Notes: generated by a model not told the origin, from the letters alone. DNA of 64,000 nt from Lytechinus variegatus (GCF_018143015.1 NC_054753.1:27793462-27857461), one strand, 5' to 3'; counted from the stretch's first letter, positions 43,236-54,980 are shown. A program made the numbers and translations.

Positions 43236-43400
43236 GGATAACGCATTTGACGTGTTCGTCCGTATTGCTGACGTGTATAGGTCCGTGTTGCTGACGTGGT
43301 GGTCCGTGTAGCTGACGTGTAGGTCCGTGTTGCTGACGTATTGGTCCGTGTTGACGACGTGCTCTGCCGGTATGATCCGTGTAGATCCGTGTGAAGCTGC
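43236..43400. repeat. Minisatellite, unit about 21 bp (GGTCCGTGTTGCTGACGTG)
   Basis: At least five units of the form GGTCCGTGT(T/A)GCTGACGTG with small variations, then decaying CCGTGT units to about 43480. The open frame on the minus strand (Ser/Thr/Arg repeats) is an artefact. Confidence 0.85.
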
Positions 43401-43711
43401 CGTGTTGATGCCGTGTTCACAGTCATCTGGGGCAAAACTATCCCGGACCTCCCCGGATCATGCCGGCATTGCCGTGTTGATCCGTGAGGTATAATCATCT
43501 ATCTTGTATGTATCTGTTTGAAGATGTATGTCTGACGATTGTCATCACCACATCAATAATCACATTTAGTAATGGTGAAAACTTATTCTTAGGATGACTA
43601 CGATCAAAATTATCAGTGATATCTAAATGATTTATTTCATACATCAGCCGACACTGAATGACAAATCATGACAGACCACCTAATTCGTCCGCATGACGAA
43701 TTAAATTCTAG

Positions 43712-44640
43712 TGATTATTATTATTATTATTATTATTTTATTTGGCATTCAAAAAACAAAGAATACAAACAGATCAAAGACAAGATCAATCAAACTTGTA
43801 CATGATAGAGAAAATAAGACCTGGATGAGAGTTGGAGAGGCTGCCTGGGTATGGAAAAGGCTAACTTAATAGCCATAACCCACAGGTCTTCCTCCCCAAA
43901 CCTCCCAACCCCATCCAGGTCATAACACTAATGGTGAAAATAAAAATAAAATGAAGATATTTAGAATCGGCAAAATACAATGGTCATACATGTGACTTTG
44001 TCACCTCAAGTCAACCCCCACAATACCTCCCCAATCACATCATGATGTATCTACAAGCATTAGGATGATAAGTATATCAAACATTAAAGCAATCGTAAAT
44101 TTAAAATTATTAGTATTGTGTGAGGTAATTATTGGCATGTGCAAAACATTCAATATACTAGCTCTATAGGACTGATTATGAATCAGTAAAGGTTTGGTGT
44201 TACGGATTATTTTTGGCATGACAAAACAGTTTCTTTTGATGCAGTGTGGTTATTTATTTTAAATAATGTGAACAGGATATGCTTCATGATGTGGACTTGA
44301 CAGTGGATTATTTGAAAAGTGGTATTTATTAGAATGAGGTAACTTGAAGTTGTTGAGATTTGATAACCTTGTTTTGGTTTGCTGGTAATAGACATGCATA
44401 TTGGTATCTGTGTACTTTGGAAATTCATGAGAGGTATTCAATGATTATGTGATTTGATGAAACTTTACTTGCAGTTTAATAGAAATGATTTTTTTATATA
44501 TAGTTTTTTATATAGCTACAGAGATTTTGTTTAATTTATTTTAAAGCTTTATCAAAAACAGACTTGATGTGGCTATTAGAGAGGTATTTCCAATGTTTGC
44601 TTGAATAGTGACTGGTAAGAAGTGAATGCAATAATTCATT
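43712..44640 (-). other. Probable LINE 3' tail and adjoining non-coding DNA
   Basis: The edge at 43716-43740 is (ATT)n followed by ATTTGGCATTCAAAAAACAA, like the minus-strand 3' end of an L2-type LINE. No RT motif is visible further in, so at most a short 3' fragment is present. Confidence 0.35.
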
Positions 44641-44663
44641 ATATTCTCTTCCTTCACACATTT
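44641..44663 (+). repeat. 23-bp direct repeat, left copy
   Basis: ATATTCTCTTCCTTCACACA plus TTT, repeated exactly at 45255-45277 and bracketing a 591-bp insert. Confidence 0.9.
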
Positions 44664-45062
44664 GTATTATAGTGAGTGACGAGAATGGAATGAGATAACT
44701 TATTATATTACATAGGTCATGTAGATTCGAATCAGTGATAGGTCAATACGCCATCACGTGACCATGGCTGCGAGGATCGCATTTGTTATATTCTAGGTTT
44801 TGACGTCACCTCAGGGAATATACCGCGTTGTATTTTCAATTGCGGCGTTATATCCACTAAGGTGACGTCACTCGCTGCATACAAGTTGCGCAACAAGGTA
44901 GTTGATGTACGCGTCGATTTTATGAAGAACGCGCTTAATGTATTTTCAAAAAAAAAAAACTATTATGACGTAGACGGATCAGAGCAGTAGCAAGAATTTC
45001 GGGTTTGAGCCAGATGATAAATACAATTTCTGATGGAGAATCCACATATACTATATAATATA

Positions 45063-45251
45063 ACAGATATTGCCTGGTCTATCGTTTTAATAAATAACAT
45101 TTCAACTCCCCTCCGAAGCTATATTTTTCCCTCGGGATAATATTTTCCCTCAGCGCTGCGCGCTTCGGGCAAAATATATTCCCTTGGGAAAAATATAACT
45201 CCGTCGGGGAGAGGAAATGTTATATTCAAACTCTAGGTAGGCAATATCTGT
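45063..45251. mobile_element. Foldback MITE (ACAGATATTGCC ends)
   Basis: Arms of about 75 bp: ACAGATATTGCCTGG and AACATTTCAACTCCCC on the left mirrored by GGGGAGAGGAAATGTT and GGCAATATCTGT on the right. The loop is CGCTGCGCGC-rich. Its right end lies three bases from the right 23-bp repeat. Confidence 0.85.
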
Positions 45252-45254
45252 ATA

Positions 45255-45277
45255 ATATTCTCTTCCTTCACACATTT
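45255..45277 (+). repeat. 23-bp direct repeat, right copy
   Basis: Exact copy of 44641-44663. Confidence 0.9.
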
Positions 45278-45491
45278 TGCATTAATCAAGAGCATGGTTC
45301 AACAGAAGCTCCTATCTTGGTAGAAATTTAGTCTATATGGGACATGTTCATTTGTATTTCATGTTTCCATATACAATGTGCAAAGCTAGTATTATCATGA
45401 CACTTATTTATCTTAAAATCGCATGGACTTATTAGTATCATTGAATTTGGTTCTATATCGGTTACCTCTGGCATTTTCTTTAGGACCAGTA

Positions 45492-45639
45492 GGGCCCTCT
45501 GTCATGAAAATCATGTGATCGATGATAAATACTACAATTCTATCACATTTCCTATCATCCAATCAGATGGCATGATATCAGTCGCTTACAACAGTAGCTT
45601 TTAATTGGCCATTGAAAGCAAGGTTTGTGAAACAGGACC
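45492..45639. mobile_element. MITE of the CCAATCAGA family, copy 1
   Basis: Ends GGGCCCTCTGTCATGAAA and TTTGTGAAACAGGACC are inverted. It contains the internal ATCCAATCAGATGG...CAGTAGCTT core shared with 46212, 47359 and 61565. Confidence 0.65.
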
Positions 45640-46211
45640 GGGTTGTGATAAACATATCTTTAGTAAACTCCCATCAGTATTACTGTTACAAGGATCATTC
45701 CGTGCGGAGTACGATTTTGTTTGTTTCGACGAATTGATGTGATTAGCGTGCAGTAGATGACCCATTAGCAATTTTTTTGTGTGTGCAAACGATTTGTTTT
45801 CCGTTTCTTTGTGCTGTTTATTTCGTGAAAATCGTAGTGAAAAGCTGTAGTTTTCTTTGTTCTGTAAAAGCATTATAATGGTGTTGATCTCTTGTAATAT
45901 GATTCTGTTTTATGTCCACAACTGGACTTGAATGGGATGTCTTACAGAAAATGCATAAAATAACAAAATAGTCTGTGACTTGTTTGTAAGCATTCGCTTT
46001 ATACACATATTCCTCAAGCCTGTCGTTGTGAAACTGTCTGCTAGAATATGTAGGGTTATTTTGTATTTGTTTTTTTTTAAACTCCATTTTGTCTCGGCCC
46101 ATCTAAGTGGCCGTAAATGTGCTATAGCAAACTTCATGGTATTCTCACTGTACAACATGTGATTGGTATAAGTTAGCTCAAAATTTCTGTTCATTAGATA
46201 TTTAAATCAAG

Positions 46212-46353
46212 AGTGTTTCATGAAGCATCTTGCCAGTGAGTTTCGCTGACAAATATGCTCTTAGCCAATGAGATGCAAGGATTTCAGTAGCATAACAAAA
46301 GCCAGTGTCAAATCACTGGCTTTTGGTTTCATGAAATGCGCCCAAGCTCCTAG
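46212..46353. mobile_element. MITE of the CCAATCAGA family, copy 2
   Basis: GTTTCATGAAGC at the left and GGTTTCATGAAATGCG at the right, with GCCAATGAGATGCAAGGATT in the core. Confidence 0.65.
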
Positions 46354-47358
46354 ATATGAAAGTAGATAATTCATTGACCATGAGAAGTATGGACATTTCA
46401 TGGCAAGAGACACAGACCATTGTTCCATTCAGCCATGCCCATCATTGGAACTTCACTTTTCTTTTATTTTGATTCGTAACATAACCTTGATATCTATCCG
46501 TCCAAGAAGACCTTTGACAGTTGATTTTTGTAATGTTTTTTGGATATTTTCTATCATGTGAAAAGGAATTGTAAGTAGGATAAAGCCATAGCTGCAGATA
46601 ATCCAATTCAGATTTTAGATTTCCAAGTGCAAGGATTCTTTTCTATATGGCTTATTTCTTTTTCTTCTATTACAATATAAACGGAGAAATTTGAAAGGGG
46701 TATCACTAATATCTAAGGTCAATTAAAGGTTATGGAGGTCGGTCAATAGGGCCTCTGAAGCAGTGGCCTGAGATGTATCTTATCCTGGCATCTTTGACCT
46801 GTTAAAGTTGTTCCGTTACATACCATTTGATATCATTACGCTGTTTGATATGGAACTTAAGTCATTTTCTACTGGAACCGGGGGCTCCCTGTGTAAAGTC
46901 TATGGAAATCTCAGAATTCAGTCGTCAAGTGGTTAAATAGTACAGAAACAACCATTATGTATTATTAAGTGCACAGAGATGACAGGAATATCCAGTATGT
47001 GAAGGCACAAAAATTATGAGCCCTGAAGACAAAATCCATTATTTACTTTGGTTGAGACAAGTAGACATCTAGTATCTTGTCTTTCTGTCTTATGTTCTTT
47101 TTTATGAGACCCAGAGTCTTGTCTTTTAGATTTACTTTCATTGTGTTCACATCCTGAAACTATTTCTTGTTGGATTTAGGAATCTTCTCTATACTGTTCC
47201 GTTAAAAGGGTTTAATCATCCCTGTTGCAAAGTAGAATAACCCACCTTTTGCTGGTAGTGAGTTGAAGAAAATGGTTCAAACCATTACAAAATAGGTGTG
47301 AAAGTGCCCTTACATTGTGTCCCTCAAAAATGGGAAATTAAATGTCATTGCAGTAGCC

Positions 47359-47498
47359 CGGGGAGCCTTTCATAGTATATTGACAGTGATTTTTCATCAA
47401 CAAACTTGTTCTCAGCCAATCAGACCCAAGTATTTCAGTAGCTTATATCAGTTTTCAGAGAAAATCGCTGTCATGTGACTTCATGAAATGCTTCCCTG
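47359..47498. mobile_element. MITE of the CCAATCAGA family, copy 3
   Basis: CGGGGAGCCTTTCATAGTAT at the left, ACTTCATGAAATGCTTCCC at the right, and the core CAGCCAATCAGACCCAAGTA. Confidence 0.65.
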
Positions 47499-48291
47499 AA
47501 GTAGAAATAATGTAAAGTAATCTTATGCAGGGTGATTTACAATGCTTATGCCCTTAGTGAATTTTGTAATATGTAGTTAGTTTTATAATATTATGCAAAT
47601 CTATCTTTTTATTGTATAAATATGAGAACAAATTCGCTTTTTTCATACAATCAGGATTTTTAAAAATTCTTATGCAATCTTTCAATTGTGATTCTGCTAT
47701 ATTTTGTGAAGATTTATTCTGTATATAGAGAACAAAGTCAATCAGATTCTTTTGTTGTTTTTATTGAAGATAATCATTCTGTGTGCTGTGTTTTAGAAAA
47801 TATATTCTCTGTACAGTATAATATTGTAGGAATACGTGTGTGGTGCCTTGATAGATAAATAGGTTTGCCAAACTGTTGGAATCAACGTTGAATACTGGAC
47901 TAACCGATAGAGAAAAAAGGGACTCCTTGAATATGATATTTAAAAGTGCTTTGTTGTGTCATGGTGTATGGAAAGAAATCTTTGCTGCACATTCTTTTTC
48001 TCTTATTGATGTGATGTAACGAATGAAATAAACTATAACAAAACATTCAATTTATCATGTGCTATGATTTGATTATTGAAGACTTCGGTAGTATGAACAC
48101 ACTTTCCCTTTTCAATTCATTTGTGTTTAGACTCAATGTTCACTCTAGAGAAAATAACCCCCCCACACACACATAAATATATCTGTATATGTAATAGCAA
48201 TGACATCAATCTTGCTTGTGAATAAAGTAATCCTCGATATCATCGCAATTTGAGAATTTCACAATACATGCACCACTGACGTTCATCAACA

Positions 48292-48420
48292 GGGGCCTGT
48301 AACACAAAGCTTAGCAATCATCGAACTTTTTTTTACAATTGATTGCATTGACTATAATGTATAATTAATCATAAAAAAACAAAGTTTTTGATTAATCGCC
48401 AAGCTTTGTGATACAGAACC
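48292..48420. mobile_element. Small MITE, 'GGGCCCGTAACACAAAG' family, third copy
   Basis: GGGGCCTGTAACACAAAGCTT at the left and AAGCTTTGTGATACAGAACC at the right. Same family as 10110-10222 and 59521-59647. Confidence 0.75.
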
Positions 48421-48522
48421 TAGGAGATGCTTGCTTTTCCACTCGAAGGTCAACTACTTTATTCGCAAGTGAAATTGAGCACATAAAAAAAATGAAAAGT
48501 AAATACCAATCGAATGGAAAAT

Positions 48523-48605
48523 GTCCTAGGGAGTGGATGTCCGGGGGGAGATGTCCGAGGGGGTAACTTGTCCTAGGGGTGGATGTCCGGGGTAGATGTC
48601 TGTGA
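48523..48605. repeat. Minisatellite, GATGTCCGGGG units
   Basis: About six units of (G)ATGTCC(G/T)(A/G)GGGG separated by 1-7 bp. Confidence 0.75.
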
Positions 48606-48657
48606 ATATTGTCAGCATATATCTCGGGATTAATACACAGAAGTGACGTCACAATCA

Positions 48658-48918
48658 TAGGCGGGAATCTCTCCCCAAAGGGGGGGGGGGCAGGGGCTGG
48701 AAAATTTTACAAGCAAAAAAAAGGGTTATCACCCAAAATGTCAGGTCATTTAGACAAAAAGAAAATTGACAAGCAAAAAAAATACATGTTTTATTTCGAT
48801 TGTGAATGATGTATTTCTTTCTATCATAAAAGACCCAAAATAGTAGGGAGACATTCGATATTGTGGCCCCCCTACTATTTTGGTAGGGGGACCTGTCCCC
48901 CCTGGGATTTCCGCCCAT
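48658..48918. repeat. G-rich repeat, copy 1 (GGGCGGAAATCCC type)
   Basis: Inverted relative to 49195-49452. It shares TTTTATGATGGAAA-like and CCCACTATTTTGG-like blocks with that copy, and both have GGGCGG-A-ATC-type ends with G/C runs. Confidence 0.75.
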
Positions 48919-49194
48919 GGTCACAATAATAGGATGCAAGGATTGAACAGTTCTCAAATAACATGAGAAATGTTGCGCGTTAAAACCAGGTTATACAAAT
49001 ATAATGGGCGGTATTCTGATAAGCCATGGTTTAGTTAAGCATGGGTTAACTTAGACCACATTATCATGGAGTGCCAGTTGTCAACTCATCCACCAATTAA
49101 AAATCATCCTTTACTTGCTGCACATAGGTTTAAAAAATTGATTGAGTCGCAAATTTGGAACAATAGCAAAAATATGAGTTTTAATGAATTAATT

Positions 49195-49452
49195 CATGGG
49201 CGGAAATCCCAGGGGGGGGGGGGGGCGCGTCCCCCGACCCAAAATAAAGAGGGACACAATATCAAATGCCCCCTACTATTTTTGGTCTTTTATGATGGAA
49301 ATAAATACATCATTCAAAATGGAAATAAGACATGTATTTTGGACGAGATGACCTTACTTTTTGGGTGATAACCTTTTTCTTTCTTTCTTTTTTTCTTCTC
49401 AATTTTTCCAGCCCTTGGTCCTTCTACCTTCGGGGAGAGATTTCCGCCCTTG
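49195..49452. repeat. G-rich repeat, copy 2, inverted to copy 1
   Basis: Starts GGGCGGAAATCCCAGG followed by a run of 13 G and ends GAGATTTCCGCCC. Open frames over it are artefacts. Confidence 0.75.
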
Positions 49453-49732
49453 AACTGATACATTGCAATTATTGTCACGAATATGGAATTAAAAGTCCAG
49501 CTTTCCTTAGTGTGGTTTAAAATTTCAACTTTGAGTAGGGTTTGCTGGTAGGTCCATGGTTAAACCTAGGTTTAATTATCAAGGAATAAAGTATACTGCA
49601 CCTTGGGTGAGGGGCGGTGAGTTATGGGGATATGTCGTATTTTACCCCCCTTTTATTGTGAGGGGCCGGGGGGGGGGGCTTGTTTATTCCCCCGGCCTGG
49701 ATTGATTCAATGTGTACAAGAGCACTCATCAA

Positions 49733-50029
49733 CAGGGAGTTTTAGCAACCACAAAGCAGACGCCTTCTGGAACGTAGGGAATCTAATATCAACGCCCTTC
49801 ATAACAAAGCAGTCTTTGACGAAAATTGGTCAGTCCAAACAGCAGTGTCGCCCTGCACTCTGGACCAACGACGTATTTGCAATTTTGCGCACGGTCCGAA
49901 TCTTAGGACTGACTATCTGCTGTCCAACAACTTTCGACAAAAACCTCCCAGCTGTCCATTGTGAGTTGGCTTACATTTTCAATAGATTTACTATGTTTCA
50001 GATTCCGTTGCAAATGCGAAAACTCCCTG
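49733..50029. mobile_element. Foldback MITE (CAGGGAGTTTT ends)
   Basis: CAGGGAGTTTTAGCAAC on the left against the reverse of TGCGAAAACTCCCTG on the right. Its core CTGTCCATTGTGAGT matches the family at 33036-33287. The 144-codon open frame over it is not a gene. Confidence 0.7.
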
Positions 50030-50079
50030 AAACTCCCTATCATCATAATCATTCATAACATTAGAAGTCCAATGTCAAA

Positions 50080-51089
50080 GAGATATGTGATTGGGAATTC
50101 CCACTCACTAAAAATAGTCCGATCCCTCGAGTTTGTAAACAACTTTTACACGATTCAGTGCATCGCATCGTATGAATAATAATAGACAAAGAATAGCTGC
50201 AATGTTCAGTGAGACTACACCATATTGCAATATTTCTTTGATCAATTTCATATCTGTATATCGCATTAACGGATATATAAGGTAGATCGAGGTATGTACA
50301 TGTAAGTAGAACCATTCGTGTATTTTTCATAGATATATTTCTCTATCTGTTTTCCCCTTTTCCGCAAAATAACATAAGGCCTGTGTTCATGATGTCTATT
50401 TCAGGATACCTTTCAGATCAGTTTTAAAGTTATACTCTGATTGAAATGTGAATATTTTTGTGTATTCAGGATCATTATGTAGGGATTTACCATGTTTACT
50501 TTGCTAAATTCTGTTTAAGATAATCTAAGAACGAAGGATAGGAAAATCATTATATAAGTCTGTATGAGGAAACATGATTGAACTGAGATCAACGTCGTTT
50601 GGGGGAATCAGAATGTAAACCCGGAAGTGATACAGAAAATATTTGCGTCAAAAATATTTTAAAAATATACATCATACATAGGGCAACATTATGAGAACAT
50701 GATTCTTTATGATTGGTGACAAGATAAGTTTGGATACTGAGACATTTTTTTCCTGAATATCCCCTCCCCCTCCGAAACCCGAGCAATATAAGCTCCATAA
50801 ACATCCTGTATCAAAGTATATACTAGTGAGCCAGCGTTTAAATTAATATCATACTTCATACTTAGCATATTCAATTGTTTTTATTTTCCACTTTCAATTT
50901 TTCATATTCACAATTATCATACAGTTTACATAGTAACAATAATCACATTGGAAGAAAATACAAAATATAACATAATATTACAATAGGCAATTATCAAAAT
51001 GAAATATAAATTGAAAGGGAGGGAGCGCCAACTGAAAAGCAGAGCTTGTATAGTGTAGGTTCCCCTGAAGCATTTGAATTGTTGTTTTA

Positions 51090-51154
<65 letters not shown>

Positions 51155-51601
51155 CAGTCATGGAATATGTATTTTGTAGTACAAATCATTGGCGTGAAGT
51201 GATATATATATATATATATATATTTATAATAATCAAAATAAATGAAGAATAGTCAAAGAATGCTCAAATATTTCACTTTAACTAGTTTCGTCTTTAATTC
51301 TTTATATTTATATATATATAAATTCATAGTATATTCAATTACGTAAAAGTTTCACATTTAGCAGTTCTTTATAATTGATAAATGAAATAATCTAGTAATC
51401 ATAAAAAAACGATTAAGGTCTTTTTTTTTAAATGTGTATTGAATAATAGCAGTTTGTAGGGCTCTAGCAAATGTGGGTATATATAATTTGAATTAGTTTA
51501 CCAAATGAATTTTCTTTTATAATACTTGATGCAAGCTAAAGTACAAATTAACATACTCAATGATTTGTATATATTTTTCTTTATTGTCCTATATCTTGCA
51601 G
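50080..51601 (+). other. Unit B upstream flank of TRIM gene 2
   Basis: Homologous to unit A from about 50280, but more diverged than A is from C, and lacking the 714-1090 repeat. It ends in a splice acceptor (CTTGCAG, AG at 51600-51601). Holds TA arrays at 51091-51150 and 51200-51222. No coding sequence. Confidence 0.6.
51091..51150. repeat. (TA)n microsatellite
   Basis: About 30 uninterrupted TA units. A second shorter array lies at 51200-51222. Confidence 0.95.
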
Positions 51602-51609
51602 TTTCCATA

Positions 51610-53439
51610 ATGGCTGACACATTAAAAAATGTCATCTCCCAGAGTACGGAGTGTCCTGTATGTCTTTCTACCTTCACTGATCCCAAGATCCTGTCATGTT
51701 CTCACACTTTCTGCAAGACCTGTCTGGACAACCTCTTGGAGTGCCATGGCAATTACCAAATCCGATGCCCTGTCTGCAGAGCTGTAACCCAGGTCCCAAA
51801 CCAAGATGTCAGCAAACTACAGGTAAATCTTGCTTTGAAGAATCTAATAGAGGACATGAAGTGTCATCCTCAGATTTGCATGAGTTGTAAATCCGATGAC
51901 AAGTCCAGTGCTGCTGTCTACTGCCAAGACTGTGGCAAGTATCTCTGCACCACTTGCCTTAACACCCACTCTCAATGGGGTGACTTCATTGATCATGAAG
52001 TCATAGCCATGAGTGAGATCTCATCAGGGAAGGTGACGATACGTAGATACCGGAAATGCAGGAAACACCCGAAAGAAGACGAGGAGTGCTTCTGTTCCAA
52101 CTGCAGGAGATTCACATGCTTCAAGTGTGTTGTCATGGAACATAAAGACGAAGCTAAGCACCAGGTCATAGAGGCAGCTGCTTATGAGAACAGACACAGG
52201 GAGAGCATCGAAGACATAAAATCAAAGGTGGATGAGAAGCAAGCATGCTTCCAGAAGTACTTAGATTTCATCGATGAACAGAGGAAACTTGTTGGCAATG
52301 CTAAGAAAGGGTGTATAGCTGATATCAACAATGCTTACGATGATGCAGTCCGGCAGCTGACAGAGAGAAGAGACATCCTGCTTGGAGAAGTTAAGGAAAA
52401 GACTGAAGGAGTCGAGAAAGAACTGGAAGAGATGAAGACATCGGCTCAGAAGTACATCAATCAGTTGACGACCGTTGCTGACATGGTAACCAATAGAACA
52501 AAGATACCGTTCGATATGGATACTTTGGCTGCACACGACACTCTCTGTGAGGAGATACGAGAGGCCTTTGATCAAGAGGATCCTGACTACGAGAAGCCCA
52601 GGAAATCAAGCAAGAAAGGAAAACGTGTCGGTTTTGAGAGACACGTTCGAAAGGACGAGTTAGATCTCGGTAAGATTGTTCACGCAGTTGTACAGAACAT
52701 CGCTTTGCCTACTAAGAACAGCATGAGTGCCATGGTTAGTACTCCAGATGGCAGGATGGCAGTAGGGTGCTGGACATGTGGCATAAACATTTTCTCTTCA
52801 GACGGCGAATTCCAACAGACAGCTCTCAAAGATGTCAAGATATATGACGTAGGGTTCCTCTCTGACGGTCGATGTATTGTGATCGATTATGCAAACGATA
52901 TCACACTCTACACACCAGAATACGTAAAACTGAATGTAATGTTTGAGTCTTTGGGTGTAGATGAAGGCGGGTTTCCTAATCTCACTGTTGGTGGTGATGA
53001 TCTGATCTACGTGAGCTACAGAAAAGCCCAAAAGATCCTTGTATTTTCAGCAGAAGGTGGGCAAGCAGTCAGGGAGATACCATGCACTGGATATACGCCA
53101 GCGCAAATCACTAGTTACGATGACTCTCTTCTCGTTAACTCAGTGAATACTTTACGATTGATAGACAAAGAAGGTGTTGTACAACATACATTAACCAAAC
53201 CTGGTAGTTACATTTATGCTGCTGTATCTCAAGGTAATCTCATCCTGGTAGCCACGGTGAAGCATGAAGAAGGGTTAGTGAGTATTGACGAGTATACAAA
53301 TGAGCTTACACCCATACGAAACCTTGTTAATGAGTACAAGATTGCAAAGCCTGGTAGAAATTGGTATTATCTCCAGCAATACCGATCAGGCGAGATCGCT
53401 TTCTGCACCCCGGATAGACTCTATATATTCCACTTATAA
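51610..53439 (+). CDS. TRIM family protein (RING, two B-boxes, coiled coil, propeller-like C-terminus), copy 2
   Basis: 609 residues from M at 51610 (MADTLKN); the more upstream ATG lies before the splice acceptor and is not used here. All zinc ligands of the RING (C15 to C56) and both B-boxes are present. The RING-coding DNA from about 51621 to 51898 is identical to copy 1 as far as I can read. Differences concentrate in the C-terminal half: 358-377, 388-390 (KAG to WTC), 405-415 (CIRG to KIYD), 456-463, 493-498, 509-512, 534-536. Framework stretches between them are unchanged. Likely an E3 ubiquitin ligase with a different binding face; target unknown. No LINE lies in its 3' flank, so its 3' UTR is the ancestral form. 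Confidence 0.93.
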   Translation: MADTLKNVISQSTECPVCLSTFTDPKILSCSHTFCKTCLDNLLECHGNYQIRCPVCRAVTQVPNQDVSKLQVNLALKNLIEDMKCHPQICMSCKSDDKSSAAVYCQDCGKYLCTTCLNTHSQWGDFIDHEVIAMSEISSGKVTIRRYRKCRKHPKEDEECFCSNCRRFTCFKCVVMEHKDEAKHQVIEAAAYENRHRESIEDIKSKVDEKQACFQKYLDFIDEQRKLVGNAKKGCIADINNAYDDAVRQLTERRDILLGEVKEKTEGVEKELEEMKTSAQKYINQLTTVADMVTNRTKIPFDMDTLAAHDTLCEEIREAFDQEDPDYEKPRKSSKKGKRVGFERHVRKDELDLGKIVHAVVQNIALPTKNSMSAMVSTPDGRMAVGCWTCGINIFSSDGEFQQTALKDVKIYDVGFLSDGRCIVIDYANDITLYTPEYVKLNVMFESLGVDEGGFPNLTVGGDDLIYVSYRKAQKILVFSAEGGQAVREIPCTGYTPAQITSYDDSLLVNSVNTLRLIDKEGVVQHTLTKPGSYIYAAVSQGNLILVATVKHEEGLVSIDEYTNELTPIRNLVNEYKIAKPGRNWYYLQQYRSGEIAFCTPDRLYIFHL

Positions 53440-54450
53440 TGATGGACCAACTTTGATACATTTCAGTGTTACAGTATCACTCTATTTTGAAGAAAACGCG
53501 CGGTGGGGGGGGGGGCATATCCACTTAATTGTTCCGTTTTTAATGTTATTCTTAAAATTGATTTATACAAATCATTTAATTATACATTTGAAGTCAAGAA
53601 CTACGTTTTTCAGTTAACTGCATGTTCTCAACATGATTATGTCTTTGGTTGTGGTTGATTGTGCCCTTTCAATTACAATATTCTAAACTTTTCTGATCTA
53701 CCTTGCCTAGACTGTTGTACCATGTCACTCATTTATTAGCTAAGCAATACCGAAGCCAATTCAAGCACACTGAATTCAAACCTATCAATTCTAGTTGACT
53801 CGTAATGCGGAAATTCGTTTAATATATTTATACATTTTTATCGTTTGTCTTCGTCGACCTGAGGTCGTAACAATATTGTATTACACTCCCCCTAGACTAC
53901 TCCAGAGACTAAACTCTTCTATTAAAATGTAGGTCATTTTACATGTAAAGTATATAAAAAAAATTACCATGGACATGACACGATAAATATTTTAATTTCG
54001 TTGTACTTACTGACTAAAGATAAATGTTTAGAAAAGCTTCTTGTTTATTTTGATTGTCTACAAATTTGTCGAATTCACTCCCTAAAATTGATAAATTTAT
54101 GAGAAGCGATCACACTATGAAATGGTCAACATATTAAAGTCTTCACTCTTTAGATAAAAGTGTCTTTGCGAGTGAGATAATGCATTAAGTTCTAGCAAAA
54201 GGTTTTTTTTCCATTGAACAGTATATTCCTAATTTTCGACGCAACCTCGCGCCTTCTTCGAGGATACGAAACTAACAGTGTTGGAACTTAATGCATTATC
54301 TTGCAAAGATATACTATGTCTCTATAGTCTCTTCATCTTTATCCACTTTTTTATTTTTTACTTTATCTAATTTAATATTATAATAATTACATATATATTT
54401 ATTTATATACATCTTGTAGTTTCTCATAATGGTTTAAGTTTTAACAGCAC
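53440..54450. other. Non-coding downstream flank of TRIM gene 2
   Basis: Paralogous to 3282-3330 plus 6675-7655. Carries a G run at 53504-53514 at the place where unit A also has one. No gene seen. Confidence 0.6.
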
Positions 54451-54778
54451 AAATCCAGTCAATGCTTCTTCGCGAATAATTTTTCAAAGCCTCAAATTTT
54501 CGACGATCCTTCTCCTTCTTCAGGGGTAAATGACACTGATCAGTTCAGTCATAATCAGAGGAAGCATCCTCAGAAAGACGTTGTTATAAATGGCTGAGAA
54601 TGCGATCCTTTCACATAAATAATTGTAGTCATAGTAACGTATGTTTTGTGATGATCACATTTTGATTATGATTGATCTGATCATTGTCATTTACTCCTGA
54701 AGAAGACGAAGGATATATCGTCGAAAGTTGGAGGCTTTAGATAAAACAAAATGTTGGCAAAAAGCATTAACTCGATTT
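54451..54778. mobile_element. Foldback MITE, unit B copy of 8085-8392
   Basis: Same arms (TCGACGATCCTTCTCC... mirrored by GACGAAGGATATATCGTCGA), with a left arm about 35 bp longer inside than in A. Confidence 0.8.
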
Positions 54779-54980
54779 GTTATATATCATATAAACTTAT
54801 GAACTCTATTCAACAGGTATTATTATTTTTATTTTCTGAAATCTTCCCTGTGAATAAAAATGGCGGATGCGTATATAATTCTTGATTTCGCAGTCTTGAC
54901 AATTGCACCTTTCTCTTTTTTGTCTCACCTGCATAGAAGAGTGAGACTATAGGCGCCGCTTTTCCGACGGCGGCGGCGGC

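Larger units (their letters stand above)
41801..43712. mobile_element. Composite repeat bounded by inverted hairpin ends
   Basis: The left edge has AGGTGGTCTGTC-TAT-GACAGATCACCT, a hairpin, followed by TTAATTTCGTC. The right edge has GACAGACCACCT followed by a second hairpin, AATTCGTC-CGCAT-GACGAATT. The edges are therefore inverted copies. The interior holds two direct modules (42533-42786, 42971-43224), split tRNA-like boxes and a minisatellite. No coding domain. The class is unknown. Confidence 0.5.
45278..48060 (+). other. Long AT-rich non-coding stretch, possibly a 3' UTR or decayed gene end
   Basis: No open frame with protein-like content. Three related MITEs are embedded (45492-45639, 46212-46353, 47359-47498). 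AATAAA occurs at 48027-48032. Length and composition resemble a long 3' UTR, but no coding exon is visible upstream in this window, so this is only a guess. Confidence 0.3.

Noticed and set aside
43236-43400. CRISPR-like array
   Set aside because: Units are contiguous and variable without unique spacers, in an animal genome; this is a minisatellite.
45278-48060. Firm call of a host 3' UTR
   Set aside because: AATAAA at 48027 and the composition fit, but no coding exon is found upstream and several MITEs are embedded.
49624-50058. 144-codon frame
   Set aside because: Covers the arms of a foldback MITE; no domain and no conservation with the related copy at 33036-33287.
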